Below, one piece after another: positions 10,746-21,917 of a DNA stretch of 64,000 nucleotides. The notes below the pieces were generated by a model that saw only the letters and a program-made list of their open reading frames with translations, was not told the origin of the DNA and did not search any database. The DNA comes from Heterodera schachtii (lineage: Eukaryota; Nematoda; Chromadorea; Rhabditida; Heteroderidae), in the NCBI GenBank assembly GCA_023374025.1, contig SIJG01000009.1, forward strand, positions 2,507,900 through 2,571,899, in the 5' to 3' direction. Numbering within the stretch: the first letter of the stretch is position 1; each line of letters begins with the position of its first letter. Position numbers and translations under genes: made by a program.

Positions 10746-11288
10746 AACTGACTTATCCCCTTCTGCTGGTGTGGATTGAGTTAAGTGTTTTTGAGTGAGA
10801 GTTGTTTTTTATATTATGATAAATGATTTGCGGAAAAGTCTTTCACCCGATCATTCTGAAAAACAATAGTTTTTACATTACAATTTGCTGATTTGCGCGT
10901 TTCACTATTCGTAAATTTTGTTTGAAATTTTTATGTTTTTGATTTCATTCATTTTTTATTTTTTTAAATTTTTTACTGTTTTCATGAAAAAAGTAATTAT
11001 TTGGCATTAGGGCAGCGAAAAATTATAAATTTCGCATAAAATATTTGGTTCCTCTGTTCTCTATAGAGATAATAATCATTTTTATTCATCTCTATCCATA
11101 TTATGTAACTGTTATATCAATAATTTACCAATATTATATAATTATAATCATTTAATAAATATTTTAAACGTAATATTTTTATTAATTCATATTTGAATAT
11201 TTTATGGAATTATTTTTTTAAATGTCGCATTTCATTAATATAAAAAGGAAAACAAATTTATTTTATTATTTTGTTTTTTTTTCAGAAA

Positions 11289-12078
11289 ATGAAAATTTAT
11301 TTTTTAAATTTGGTAATCTTTTTAATTGTCAATTCATTCGACAAAACTTTATCAGTTGATAATAATTTGTGTGAAAATAATGTCAAAATTCGGCCAACTT
11401 TTGCCGAAATATTTGACCAAAGATGGGAAAATGAAAAAATGGAAGAGGAAAATGATCAAAATTCAAATTCGCAAAATGCCATTGACAGTGATCAGAACAA
11501 CGATGAATTGGATAGTCATCAAAAAAGCGAAATTGTTCATAAATTCCATACGATAAAGGAAGGAATTAAGAAAAAGGGAAAATATTCGCAAAAAACTTGG
11601 AGTAAAATTGAAAGAAAAATTGCGAAAAAATTGGGAATTAATCGAAGCAAAATTTACGAATGGAAAAAAGAATTAAAATTAAATCAAAGAAAAATTTGTG
11701 GAAAGAATTATTATGAAAATAAAAAGAGGGAATTTGTTGAACGAATTGATGAGTTTAAAAGAATGTCAAAAAATGGTAAGCAGAAACAATTTGCGAAAGA
11801 ATTGGACATTGGCAAAGCAACATTTATTAAATGGAAAAAGGAATTTGGCATTGAAATTAATAAAAGTAAATTTAACAAATTAAATTATTATTTATTTGTC
11901 TTAATTTTTTAAATTTTTAGAAGGAAATCGCTTTTCTAATGAAGAAAAAATGACCAAAATGAATATTTATGATGAAATGAAGAAAGGAAATCCTTCATTG
12001 AGTGACAAAGAAATTGCTGAATTTTTGGAAATCTCTCCACCAACCCTAAACAAATGGAAAAAACAAAAATTATCGTAA
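11289..12078 (+). CDS. Secreted triple-HTH protein, locus D (two exons)
   Basis: Exons 11289-11865 and 11921-12078, with a 55-nt GT-AG intron, give 244 residues. I chose ATG 11289 over the upstream in-frame one because TTTTTTTTCAG ends four bases before it, a textbook trans-splice site. Residues 1-23 are a signal peptide (MKIYFLNLVIFLIVNSF). A PTFAEIFDQRWENEKM block and an Asn/Asp/Gln linker follow. Module 1 contains IAKKLGINRSKIYEWKKE, module 2 FAKELDIGKATFIKWKKEFG, and module 3 (exon 2) IAEFLEISPPTLNKWKK. The exon-1 product differs from locus E at two residues. The 560-bp repeat array starts right after the stop codon. No family name is known to me. Confidence 0.85.
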
Positions 12079-12110
12079 ATTTTCTTAATTTTCCTTTTAG
12101 TCTCTCTTTC

Positions 12111-14062
12111 GGGATTTTATATATATTTGGTATATATTCTGCACTTTTAATGGCTTTTTTATATATTTTTTGCATCTCAAATTTAGCAATTTTTTCATTC
12201 ATATTTTCGTTTTTTTATTATATTGGGAATTTTTGAGAATTTATTGAAATTTCTTTTGAAAACAAATTTTTTTTTGAAAATGACTCCAAAAAATGGAGTT
12301 TTTCAAAAAAGAGATATGATAAATTAATTTTTAAAATAATAAAAATCTGAATATAAGGCTTATTTAGGTCATTTTTATGGCATTTTGCGCCTATTTCACC
12401 CTTTAAATTTTTCTTTAAATTGGATTAAGTCATTGCAATTATTGGTTTTCAATAAAATAAAAAAATTAAATGACAAAAATTTTTAGAATCATAAAAAATA
12501 ATAATAATTAGGGCTGCCATTTTTGTTCCTGAATTCTACTTGGTCTAATAAGTAGGAAAAACACTTTCTTTTTTGTTTTGTGAACAAAAAAACCGAGACT
12601 TTTATTTACATATTTTTACATATTTCGGGATTTTATATATATTTGGTATATATTCTGCACTTTTAATGGCTTTTTTATATATTTTTTGCATTTTTTGAGG
12701 GTTTTTTAATGAAATTTTTATTAAATGCCCCAATAAATCTCAAATTTAGCAATTTTTTCATTCATATTTTCGTTTTTTTATTATATTGGGAATTTTTGAG
12801 AATTTATTGAAATTTCTTTTGAAAACAAATTTTTTTTTGAAAATGACTCCAAAAAATGGAATTTTTCAAAAAAGAGATATCATAAATTAATTTTTAAAAT
12901 AATAAAAATCTGAATATAAGGCTTATTTAGGTCATTTTTATGGCATTTTGCGCCTATTTCACCCTTTAAATTTTTCTTTAAATTGGATTAAGTCATTGCA
13001 ATTATTGGTTTTCAATAAAATAAAAAAATTAAATGACAAAAATTTTTAGAATCATAAAAAAAATAATAATTAGGGCTGCCATTTTTGTTCCTGAATTCTA
13101 CTTGGTCTTAAGTAGGAAAAACACTTTCTTTTTTGTTTTGTGAACAAAAAAACCGAGACTTTTATTTACCTATTTTTACATATTTCGGGATTTTATATAT
13201 ATTTGGTATATATTCTGCACTTTTAATGGCTTTTTTATATATTTTTTGCATTTTTTGAGGGTTTTTTAATGAAATTTTTATTAAATGCCCCAATAAATCT
13301 CAAATTTAGCAATTTTTTCATTCATATTTTCGTTTTTTTATTATATTGGGAATTTTTGAGAATTTATTGAAATTTCTTTTGAAAACAAATTTTTTTTTGA
13401 AAATGACTCCAAAAAATGGAATTTTTCAAAAAAGAGATATCATAAATTAATTTTTAAAATAATAAAAATCTGAATATAAGGCTTATTTAGGTCATTTTTA
13501 TGGCATTTTGCGCCTATTTCACCCTTTAAATTTTTCTTTAAATTGGATTAAGTCATTGCAATTATTGGTTTTCAATAAAATAAAAAAATTAAATGACAAA
13601 AATTTTTAGAATCATAAAAAAAATAATAATTAGGGCTGCCATTTTTGTTCCTGAATTCTACTTGGTCTTAAGTAGGAAAAACACTTTCTTTTTTGTTTTG
13701 TGAACAAAAAAACCGAGACTTTTATTTACATATTTTTACATATTTCGGGATTTTATATATATTTGGTATATATTCTGCACTTTTAATGGCTTTTTTATAT
13801 ATTTTTTGCATCTCAAATTTAGCAATTTTTTCATTCATATTTTCGTTTTTTTTATATTGGGAATTTTTGAGAATTTATTGAAATTTCTTTTGAAAACAAA
13901 TTTTTTTTTGAAAATGACTCCAAAAATGGAGTTTTTCACAAAATAGATATGATAAATTAATTTTTAAAATAATAAAAATCTGAATATAAGGCTTATTTAG
14001 GTCATTTTTATGGCATTTTGCGCCTATTTCACCCTTTACGAAGAAATTTTTCCGAAAAATAA
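12111..14062. repeat. Tandem array of ~560-bp repeats (left)
   Basis: The anchor GGGATTTTATATATATTTGG recurs at 12111, 12627, 13187 and 13747, giving spacings of 516, 560 and 560. The shorter first unit and the last partial unit lack the GGGTTTTTTAATGAAATTTT segment. Each full unit contains TAGGGCTGCCATTTTTG, a typical hAT-like terminus. The array is therefore probably tandemised MITE material, not classical satellite. Confidence 0.75.
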
Positions 14063-14302
14063 CCATTCTAAAATTTTATTTAAGTATTTTCATACATATT
14101 GGATTTTTTTTTACATATTTTCATTTCGGGATTTTTCTTATTTATGTACATAATTGACCATTTTTTGTACATATTTTTGGGAAAATATTGGTCATAGTCC
14201 CCAAACTCAAAAATGCTTAAAAACGGTCAGAATCGCTAAGTGCCGGAATTGGAGTGCCAAACTAGCTGGGACTCGATTGACCGCACTATAAAAATCACTC
14301 AA

Positions 14303-14432
14303 AGAAGCTTAAGCCTACTAGGCCTAAGCAAGCGTAAGCTTAACCTAAGCAAGACTAAGCTTAAGCCTAGGCCTAAGCAAGACTAAGCTTAAGCCTAGGC
14401 CTAAGCATAAGCCTAGGCTTAATCCTAGCCTG
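14303..14432. repeat. Palindromic AAGCCTAGGCCTAAGC repeat cluster
   Basis: Interlocking palindromic words (AAGCTTAAGCCTAGGCCTAAGC and variants) recur about six times. The GCCTAA/TTAGGC hexamer inside equals the nematode telomere repeat, but here it alternates orientation and so is not a telomere tract. A similar cluster lies at 17905-17995. Confidence 0.5.
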
Positions 14433-14702
14433 TACGACTAAAACGGAGAATAGATTCTGAAGGCAAGACATAGTATTTCGTGCATGCATATTTTGAATTT
14501 TGTCGAAATTAAATTTCGGATTTTTTGTTCGAGTCCGGGTTCGGGGTTCGAATTTGGTCAAAATGGATGTCATAACCGAATTCAACGACTTCGAAAACCC
14601 CTAAAAATATGTTTTCCTTTTAATATAAGAATTTCGAATTTATGTTCGAATTAGGGTTCGGGATTTCGGAATTTGAAAAACAAATGTCATATTCGTGATC
14701 AG

Positions 14703-15208
14703 TAGTGATGCAGTTTATAATTGCTAAAAACTGCCAAAATAATTAATTTTTATTTTCTAAAAAACCCCCAAAATAGTTGCTAAAAATGGGTAAATATAGT
14801 TGCTAAAAACTTACAAATTTAGGGATGTAAAATGACAAATTTTATCCAAAAAGGTAACAAAATTAAGTCAAATCAGTATTGAGATAAATAATTTTTAAAA
14901 TCAAAAATTCTCGTCCAAAAAATAAATAAATTTGGAGATGAATTTTTGAGAAATTTTTCATTTCTTAGGGGTGCATTTTTCATAACAAATTTTTATTCAC
15001 AAGCAAAAATAGTTGAAAAAGTTTTTTTTTTTTTCAAAAATTTATAGTTTTTTAGTTGCTAAAAATAAAAAAAAAAAACTAGAAAATAGTTGCTAATAAT
15101 TCAAAAAGTAGATTAACAACACAGTCGAAAAAACATGTTTTTCGTGCATTTCAGGCCACGGGGAGCTTACTAAAAAAAATAGTGAAAAAACTATAAATTG
15201 CATCCCTA
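14703..15208. mobile_element. hAT-like MITE, AGTTGCTAAAAA word family
   Basis: TAGTGATGCAGTTTATAATTGC at the left pairs imperfectly with the complement of AACTATAAATTGCATCCCTA at the right. The word TAGTTGCTAAAAA recurs near both ends, and the body has the shared GGGGTGCATTTTT motif. No clean target duplication is visible. Confidence 0.5.
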
Positions 15209-15439
15209 CTTATCACATATTTCAAGTGTATAAACGGCTCTGTACTTCTTTTGGATTTTTTTTTTGGTAAAATTAATTTAAAAATTTAATTTCTCGTTCA
15301 AAACTCAAAAAAATTTAGGCTGAATTTCTTAAACAATCATTTTTTTATCAGAAGATCAACAGAATATAGAGAAAGTGTATAGAAGCGACAGAGATAAAGA
15401 GAGAAATAGACATAAAATTTAATCAGAAAAATGATCAGA

Positions 15440-15525
15440 AAACAAGAAACAAACAAATCAACAGCAATCGTTTTGCTCGGAATGCATATTGGCATTGTGA
15501 CAAAATTAGGAAGGAAAATAATGAA
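15440..15525 (+). pseudogene. Unidentified gene family 2, fragment (continues at 15803)
   Basis: GGCATTGTGACAAAATTAGG and GAAGGAAAATAATGAA match the WHCDKIRKEINE-coding stretch at 24300-24352. The sequence resumes after the inserted element at 15803 (TATGAACGGATAAAATACC), matching the EFERTEC-coding part at 23500-23520. No product can be named. Confidence 0.4.
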
Positions 15526-15802
15526 TAGGGATGTCAAAAATATGTACGAAAAGTGGTCAAAATATGTAGATAAATATGTAAGAAAAATCCCGAAAATGTA
15601 AGAAAAAACCCAAAATATGTACCAAATATGTATAAGATCACGAAATATGTAAAATATGCATAAAAACTCGAAATATGTAAAAATATGTAAATAAAAGTCC
15701 CGATTTTTGTTAGCAAACACAGAAAAGAAAGTGTTTTTTCTACTATTAGAGCATGGAGAAGCCAGGAAAAAAAAATGTTTTTATATAAAATTGACATCCC
15801 TA
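15526..15802. mobile_element. 277-bp hAT-like MITE, ATATGTA word family
   Basis: Ends TAGGGATGTCAAAAAT and AAAATTGACATCCCTA are inverted. Flanks ATAATGAA and TTGATGAA form a near-perfect 8-bp duplication. Subterminal words ATATGTA repeat at both sides, and the body includes GAGCATGGAGAAGCCAGGAAAA, shared with 24885-24910 and 57239-57262. Confidence 0.6.
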
Positions 15803-16224
15803 TTGATGAATATGAACGGATAAAATACCAAATCTTATGATCTTATGGGAGCCATCATCCATTCCAGACTTTTGAATATTTGCCATGGCTGCGCTTTAAA
15901 TAGGGGACAATTCGTAATAAAATTTTCGAAAATAACCCAATGAATCATGACCAAAAATAATAGATTTCGCCGACAAAAATGAACATATAGGAATCAATAA
16001 TATGATAAGCGAATAAAAAGGATGCATGTGTCATTGAATAAAACGAGTGTTTTTAAACCTTTCATTCGTCCAACATTTTTTGTCCAAATTTTATTATTTC
16101 TATTTCGTCATATTTTGCATTTGTATCAGTTTTTCAAATTTTTTATAATACAAAAGGCCAGCAGTGAATTTGTTAAGCCATTTTTAGACTTCATGCTAAT
16201 TTAAGTTTTAAAATAGTGCTTGAG

Positions 16225-16725
16225 AACAAAAATCGGGACATTTATTTACATATTTTGGGGTTTTTCTACATATTACATATGTACATATTTTTATACATAT
16301 TTTGGTCTTTTTCATACATATTTCGCAATTATTCGTACATATTTTCATATTTTCATTTTTTTTTTTTAATATTTTTTGAGGATTTTTGAGAATTTATAGA
16401 AATTTTTTATGAAAAATTAAAAAAATTTTATGAAAAGGTATCCCTAAAAAATCGATTTTTCAAAAAATGATATATCAAAATTAATTTTGAAATACTAAAA
16501 TGTGATTCAAAGCCTATTTTGGTCATTTTTATGGCATTTTATGCCTCTGTTCACTTTTTACGAAGAATTTTTATCCAAAAAATAACCATTTAAAAAATTT
16601 TATTTACATATTTTAGTACATATTTGGGGGTTTTTGTACATATTTCATACATATTTTAGCATTGTTTATACATATTTTATTTACATATTTCGCAATTTTT
16701 CTTACATAAAATTCCCAGCCCTAGT
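16225..16725. mobile_element. hAT-like element, TACATATTT word family
   Basis: Dense TACATATTTT words occur at both ends (16240-16350 and 16600-16710) around a core that resembles the 560-bp repeat core (GGCATTTTATGCCTCTGTTCAC). It ends in CCCAGCCCTAG. The left terminus is not clear. Confidence 0.5.
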
Positions 16726-17557
16726 GATCAGCGCCACATACTCTAGAAAAATTATTAAAAAAATCTTTTTATTGCTTTTTTTAGTGCGGTCAATTGAGTC
16801 CCAGCTGAGTTTGGCACTCCAATTCCGGCACTTTTTCCGCCTGAAAAGGGCAAGCGCGCCCCTAATTCGATTTTTCCAACCCATTTCGAACCTTTTTACA
16901 TCGATTCTGACCGTTTTTAGTTTTTATGAGTTTTGGGACTATGATCAATATTTACCTATTTTTGGCAGCCCAATAATAATATAACGAAGTAAAAAAAAAA
17001 TGTTGATGCTTTCTTAATATTTTAAAAATGGATCAAATTTAATAAAAATGGCGTCCATATATTTCTTCTCTCTGCGGTAACTGAATAATAATTTCTAAAA
17101 AAAAACCCATAATTTTTAAACGGGCAGGAATAAATAATAAAAATCGGAATTTTCCAAAAATAAACTTTTAAGTAAAATTTTCTTGAGAATATTGTTAAAA
17201 TTCAATTTTCTTAAAAATTAATAATGAGTCAAACATAAGCAAAAAAAAAGTGCGAAAAATTTCGCTTTTCAATTTGTTTTTTGGCTAAAAATAAGTAAAT
17301 CTACTCCCTAATCATTACATCCCGGGACTTCCTCCAAAATCCATGGTTCGTTGGGAAATGATGTGTCTTTTATTTAATTTCTCTTTCGAGGCGGATACTT
17401 TACCTCATTTCTAATGACAAATGATGCTATTTTACTTCTTTTTTTTTTTACAAAAATTAAAGGAGTTCATTTGTCTCATTCAAACCCACGGCAATTCCAA
17501 AACACTCTTTTGATGGCACATTCCATTTCTTAAAATAGGCAACAAAGTGTTTTCAAT

Positions 17558-17672
17558 ATCGATAGACTTTTTAGGGGAGCATAAAAGGCAACAATTTCCG
17601 CCAGAATTTACTCAAATGCATTGGCGTTACGTCGCTTACAGATGCTGCTCGCGCCAGAGGAACTCGTAAAAT
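17558..17672 (-). pseudogene. Merlin-like transposase C-terminal scrap, third copy
   Basis: The minus strand reads EFLWRE and, after a stop and a shift, NAFE-stop-ILAEIVAFYAP, which parallels ADPFEEILAQIVAF at 7054-7188. It is heavily decayed. Confidence 0.35.
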
Positions 17673-17842
17673 TAATTTTTTGATATTTTTTTTTTGATAA
17701 AACTATTTTTTGGGTTCATTTTCAAAAAAAAAAGAATTGTTTTTCATAAGAAATTTCAATAAATTCTTAAAAATTCCCAATATAATAAAAAAACGAAAAT
17801 ATGAATGAAAAAATTGCTAAATTTTAAATTTTTTTGGGGCAT

Positions 17843-18080
17843 CTGATGGACAACTCAGCTTTACGAGAATTTACAAAAGGCAACTCGTACAATTGCTTAT
17901 GCTAATTCTAGGATCGGCTTAGGCCTAAGCTTTAGGCGAGGCCTAAGCTTGCTTGCTTGGGCCTAGGTTTAGGCTTAAACTTAGGCTTTATTTTTAAGTT
18001 TTATTGTACGGCTGAGTTGTCCATCAACCGAATTGTCTCATCAGCTGAATTTTCCGTCAGCTGAGTTGCCCTCAGCTGAC
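17843..18080. repeat. Foldback with CAGCTGA repeats
   Basis: GATGGACAACTCAG near 17847 is inverted as CTGAGTTGTCCATC near 18010. Between them lie the palindromic GGCTTAGGCCTAAGC words (17905-17995), and GTCAGCTGA repeats follow at 18040-18075. It sits at the inner edge of the right arm of the large inverted duplication. Confidence 0.5.
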
Positions 18081-18084
18081 TAGT

Positions 18085-20720
18085 CCAGAAGCCGTATAAA
18101 ATCCCGAAATATGTAAAAATATGTAAATAAAAGTCTCTGTTTTTTTTGTTCACAAAACAAAAAAGAAAGTGTTTTTCCTACTTATTAGACCAAGTAGAAT
18201 TCAGGAACAAAAATGGCAGCCCTAATTATTATTATTTTTTATGATTCTAAAAATTTTTGTCATTTAATTTTTTTATTTTATTGAAAACCAATAATTGCAA
18301 TGACTTAATCCAATTTAAAGAAAAATTTAAAGGGTGAAATAGGCGCAAAATGCCATAAAAATGACCTAAATAAGCCTTATATTCAGATTTTTATTATTTT
18401 AAAAATTAATTTATCATATCTCTTTTTTGAAAAACTCCATTTTTTGGAGTCATTTTCAAAAAAAAATTTGTTTTCAAAAGAAATTTCAATAAATTCTCAA
18501 AAATTCCCAATATAATAAAAAAACGAAAATATGAATGAAAAAATTGCTAAATTTGAGATGCAAAAAATATATAAAAAAGCCATTAAAAGTGCAGAATATA
18601 TACCAAATATATATAAAATCCCGAAATATGTAAAAATATGTAAATAAAAGTCTCGGTTTTTTTTGTTCACAAAACAAAAAAGAAAGTGTTTTTCCTACTT
18701 ATTAGACCAAGTAGAATTCAGGAACAAAAATGGCAGCCCTAATTATTATTATTTTTTATGATTCTAAAAATTTTTGTCATTTAATTTTTTTATTTTATTG
18801 AAAACCAATAATTGCAATGACTTAATCCAATTTAAAGAAAAATTTAAAGGGTGAAATAGGCGCAAAATGCCATAAAAATGACCTAAATAAGCCTTATATT
18901 CAGATTTTTATTATTTTAAAAATTAATTTATCATATCTCTTTTTTGAAAAACTCCATTTTTTGGAGTCATTTTCAAAAAAAAATTTGTTTTCAAAAGAAA
19001 AAATTTCAATAAATTCTCAAAAATTCCCAATATAATAAAAAACGAAAATATGAATGAAAAAATTGCTAAATTTGAGATTTATTGGGGCATTTAATAAAAA
19101 TTTCATTAAAAAACCCTCAAAAAATGCAAAAAATATATAAAAAAAGGCATTAAAAGTGCAGAATATATACCAAATATATATAAAATCCCGAAATATGTAA
19201 AAATATGTAAATAAAAGTCTCGGTTTTTTTGTTCACAAAACAAAAAAGAAAGTGTTTTTCCTACTTATTAGACCAAGTAGAATTCAGGAACAAAAATGGC
19301 AGCCCTAATTATTATATTTTTTTTTATGATTCTAAAAATTTTTGTCATTTATTTTATTGAAAACCAAAGAAAAATTTGTAAAAATTAATCATAAAAATTA
19401 TTTTAATTTTTATAAGTAAGTTGAATTTTATGTTATTTTTTAATTCTTGTAATTAGCCATTTTTCAATTTGCTTAGAGTGCGTGGAGAGATTTCCAAAAA
19501 TTCAGCAATTTCTTTGTCACTCAATGAAGGATTTCCTTTCTTCATTTCATCATAAATATTCATTTTGGTCATTTTTTCTTCATTAGAAAAGCGATTTCCT
19601 TCTAAAAATTTAAAAAATTAAGACAAATAAATAATAATTTAATTTGTTAAATTTACTTTTATTAATTTCAATGCCATATTCCTTTTTCCATTTAATAAAT
19701 GTTGCTTTGCCAATGTCCAATTCTTCCGCAAATTGTTTCTGCTTACCATTTTTTGACATTCTTTTAAACTCATCAATTCGTTCAACAAATTCCCTCTTTT
19801 TATTTTCATAATAATTCTTTCCACAAATTTTTCTTTGATTTAATTTTAATTCTTTTTTCCATTCGTAAATTTTGCTTCGATTAATTCCCAATTTTTTCGC
19901 AATTTTTCTTTCAATTTTACTCCAAGTTTTTTGCGAATATTTTCCCTTTTTCTTAATTCCTTCCTTTATCGTATGGAATTTATGAACAATTTCGCTTTTT
20001 TGATGACTATCCAATTCATCGTTGTTCTGATCACTGTCAATGGCATTTTGCGAATTTGAATTTTGATCATTTTCCTCTTCCATTTTTTCATTTTCCCATC
20101 TTTGGTCAAATATTTCGGCAAAAGTTGGCCGAATTTTGACATTATTTTCACACAAATTATTATCAACTGATAAAGTTTTGTCGAATGAATTGACAATTAA
20201 AAAGATTACCAAATTTAAAAAATAAATTTTCATTTTTCTGAAAAATAAAACAAAATAATAAAATAAATTTGTTTTCCTTTTTATATTAATGAAATGCGAC
20301 ATTTAAAAAAATAATTCCATAAAATATTCAAATATGAATTAATAAAAATATTACGTTTAAAATATTTATTAAATGATTATAATTATATAATATTGGTAAA
20401 TTATTGATCTAACAGTTACATAATATGGATAGAGATGAATAAAAATGATTATTATCTCTGTAGAGAACAGAGGAACCAAATATTTTATGCGAAATTTATA
20501 ATTTTTCGCTGCCCTAATGCCAAATAATTACTTTTTTCATGAAAACAGTAAAAAACAAAAAAATAAAAAAAACAAAAAAATAAAGGAAATCAAAAACATA
20601 AAAATTCAAACAAAATTTACGAATAGTGAAACGCGCAAATCAGCAAATTGTAATGTAAAAACTAAGGTTTATCAAATGGTCGGGTGAAAGACTTTTCCGC
20701 AAGTCATTTATCATAAAAGT
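18085..20720. repeat. Large inverted duplication, right arm
   Basis: This is the reverse complement of the left arm, in the order repeat array (18085-19380), gene E (19453-20233), upstream region to about 20720. Repeat anchors (complement of GGGATTTTATATATATTTGG) recur near 18103, 18618 and 19185. The junction between array and gene differs from the left arm, so one side has been rearranged since duplication. Confidence 0.8.
19453..20233 (-). CDS. Secreted triple-HTH protein, locus E (two exons)
   Basis: Exons 20233-19657 and 19601-19453 on the minus strand, with a 55-nt GT-AG intron, give 241 residues. A TTTTTCAG acceptor ends just before the ATG. Signal peptide, linker and modules 1-2 are as in locus D apart from two substitutions (AEEL for AKEL, KEYG for KEFG). 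Module 3 diverges at its end: ISPRTLSKLKNG replaces ISPPTLNKWKKQKLS, so the Trp found in every other module is Leu here. Either module 3 is damaged or the 3' end was exchanged during rearrangement. Confidence 0.8.
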
Positions 20721-20751
20721 CCAAAAACCGTGGGTTCCATAAGGCAACTGA

Positions 20752-21060
20752 TCCACAGACAAATCCACATTTTTTCGGATAAATATAAAATTAAATGGAT
20801 GCAAAATATAAATTATTATTAAAATAAATTAATGAAAATCTATGAGGGTCAATTTTACCATAAAGTTTTATTGGAGGTGTGACCAATTTCCAACGTCGAA
20901 CTGTGAAGGACTTAATTATGGACCTCCTGTCACAATTGGGCAACAGCAAAACTATGCGCCATCACCAACTCGAATTTAAAATTTTCATTATTTTTATTTT
21001 AATAACAATTTATATTTGGCATCCATTTAATTTTATATTTATCCGAAAAAAATGTGGATG
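20752..21060. repeat. Foldback with ~75-bp arms
   Basis: CCACATTTTTTCGGATAAATATAAAATTAAATGGATGC onward (20768-20840) is repeated in inverse at 20985-21058. The loop is about 145 bp. Outside the arms both flanks carry GATCCACAGAC / GTCAAGTCGTCCAC-type words. Confidence 0.65.
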
Positions 21061-21192
21061 AGTTGCCTTGTGGACGACTTGACTGTGGATGACCTGCCCT
21101 GACCCCGTGGGGTCTGTGTCGTTTTGGCGCCAGCCAAAGTTTTTGGGTTGTAACTTTTTTCATTGCCGACTAAATCTAACAGTCTTGGGTAT

Positions 21193-21606
21193 CAGGGGTG
21201 TGCGAAATTTCGTGTCGTTTTCGTGTCGTCCCCTTTTTTCGTCACTTTTTAAGTTTTGTTTTCGTGTTTTCGTTTTCGTCCGTCAAAAAGTTTTCGTTTC
21301 GTTTCGTTTTCGTGTTTAAAAATTTTAAATTTTCGTTTCGTTTTCGTCAGACGGAATTTGGACGAAAAAGACGAAAACATTTACACCCTTACCATGAAAT
21401 TGCAATAATATAGCTTGATCCAAATCTCAGCTCAGTTGATTAGTTAAAGTAGATATATTTTGGCATTTTTGGAAAAATTCAGCTAAACAGCAGGGTGTTC
21501 AAATTGGGCTATAAAGTTATGCTATTTTACATATCAAATGAAATTTTTTTTTTGAGAATATGAAAAAATTTATGTGAATCTACTCAGAATTTTCGCACAC
21601 CCCTGT
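21193..21606. mobile_element. 414-bp hAT-type MITE, TTTCGTTTTCG word family
   Basis: Termini CAGGGGTGTGCGAAA and TTTCGCACACCCCTG are perfect inverted repeats. The flanks TTGGGTAT and TTGGGTAC are an 8-bp duplication with one change. The left interior carries many CGTTTTCGT/TTCGTTTCG words, and CGAAAA words sit further in on the right. It has no coding capacity. Confidence 0.8.
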
Positions 21607-21917
21607 TGGGTACCATTCGAAAGCTTTACATGTTTAGAAATTCGGGCTGGCGCCAAAGCGCCCAGTCCGTCCCAGGTGATGTTGGAGAGTGTGATGGGGT
21701 ATATGACAATCTTTTACAATTCAACAATTTCTTTTACAAGTGGCATTAACGACCTCACCCAGAGATCGATAAAATTTTCCAAATCTGAAAATTATAGTTT
21801 TGCAAAATTCAACTCGCAGTTTTTCCAAATTTGTTTGAAAATTAGAAAACTCCGCTGAACGACAAATTTGGCAGTTGTCTCCGAATTTGTCGTTACGACA
21901 AAAATTATTGCACTCCT

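Larger units (their letters stand above)
10820..14062. repeat. Large inverted duplication, left arm
   Basis: This arm holds HTH gene D and a tandem array of the ~560-bp repeat. It is mirrored by 18085-20720, which holds gene E and the same repeats. The flank TTTGCGGAAAAGTCTTTCACCCGA at 10828 onwards is found complemented near 20675-20705, and a third relative lies by gene H at 42055-42090. Gene, upstream region and repeats are all duplicated, but the unit number and the genes' 3' ends differ. Confidence 0.8.

Noticed and set aside
11271..11288. Upstream in-frame start for locus D (MFFFQK...)
   Set aside because: The TTTTTTTTCAG acceptor lies between it and the next ATG, and family alignment starts at the second ATG.
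14303..14432. Interstitial telomere
   Set aside because: TTAGGC occurs but in alternating orientation within palindromes, not as a head-to-tail tract.
14500..14600. tRNA-like GGGTTCGAATT segment
   Set aside because: The repeated TTCGGGTTCGGGGTTCGAA words mimic a T-arm, but no acceptor, D-arm or anticodon stem can be drawn around it.
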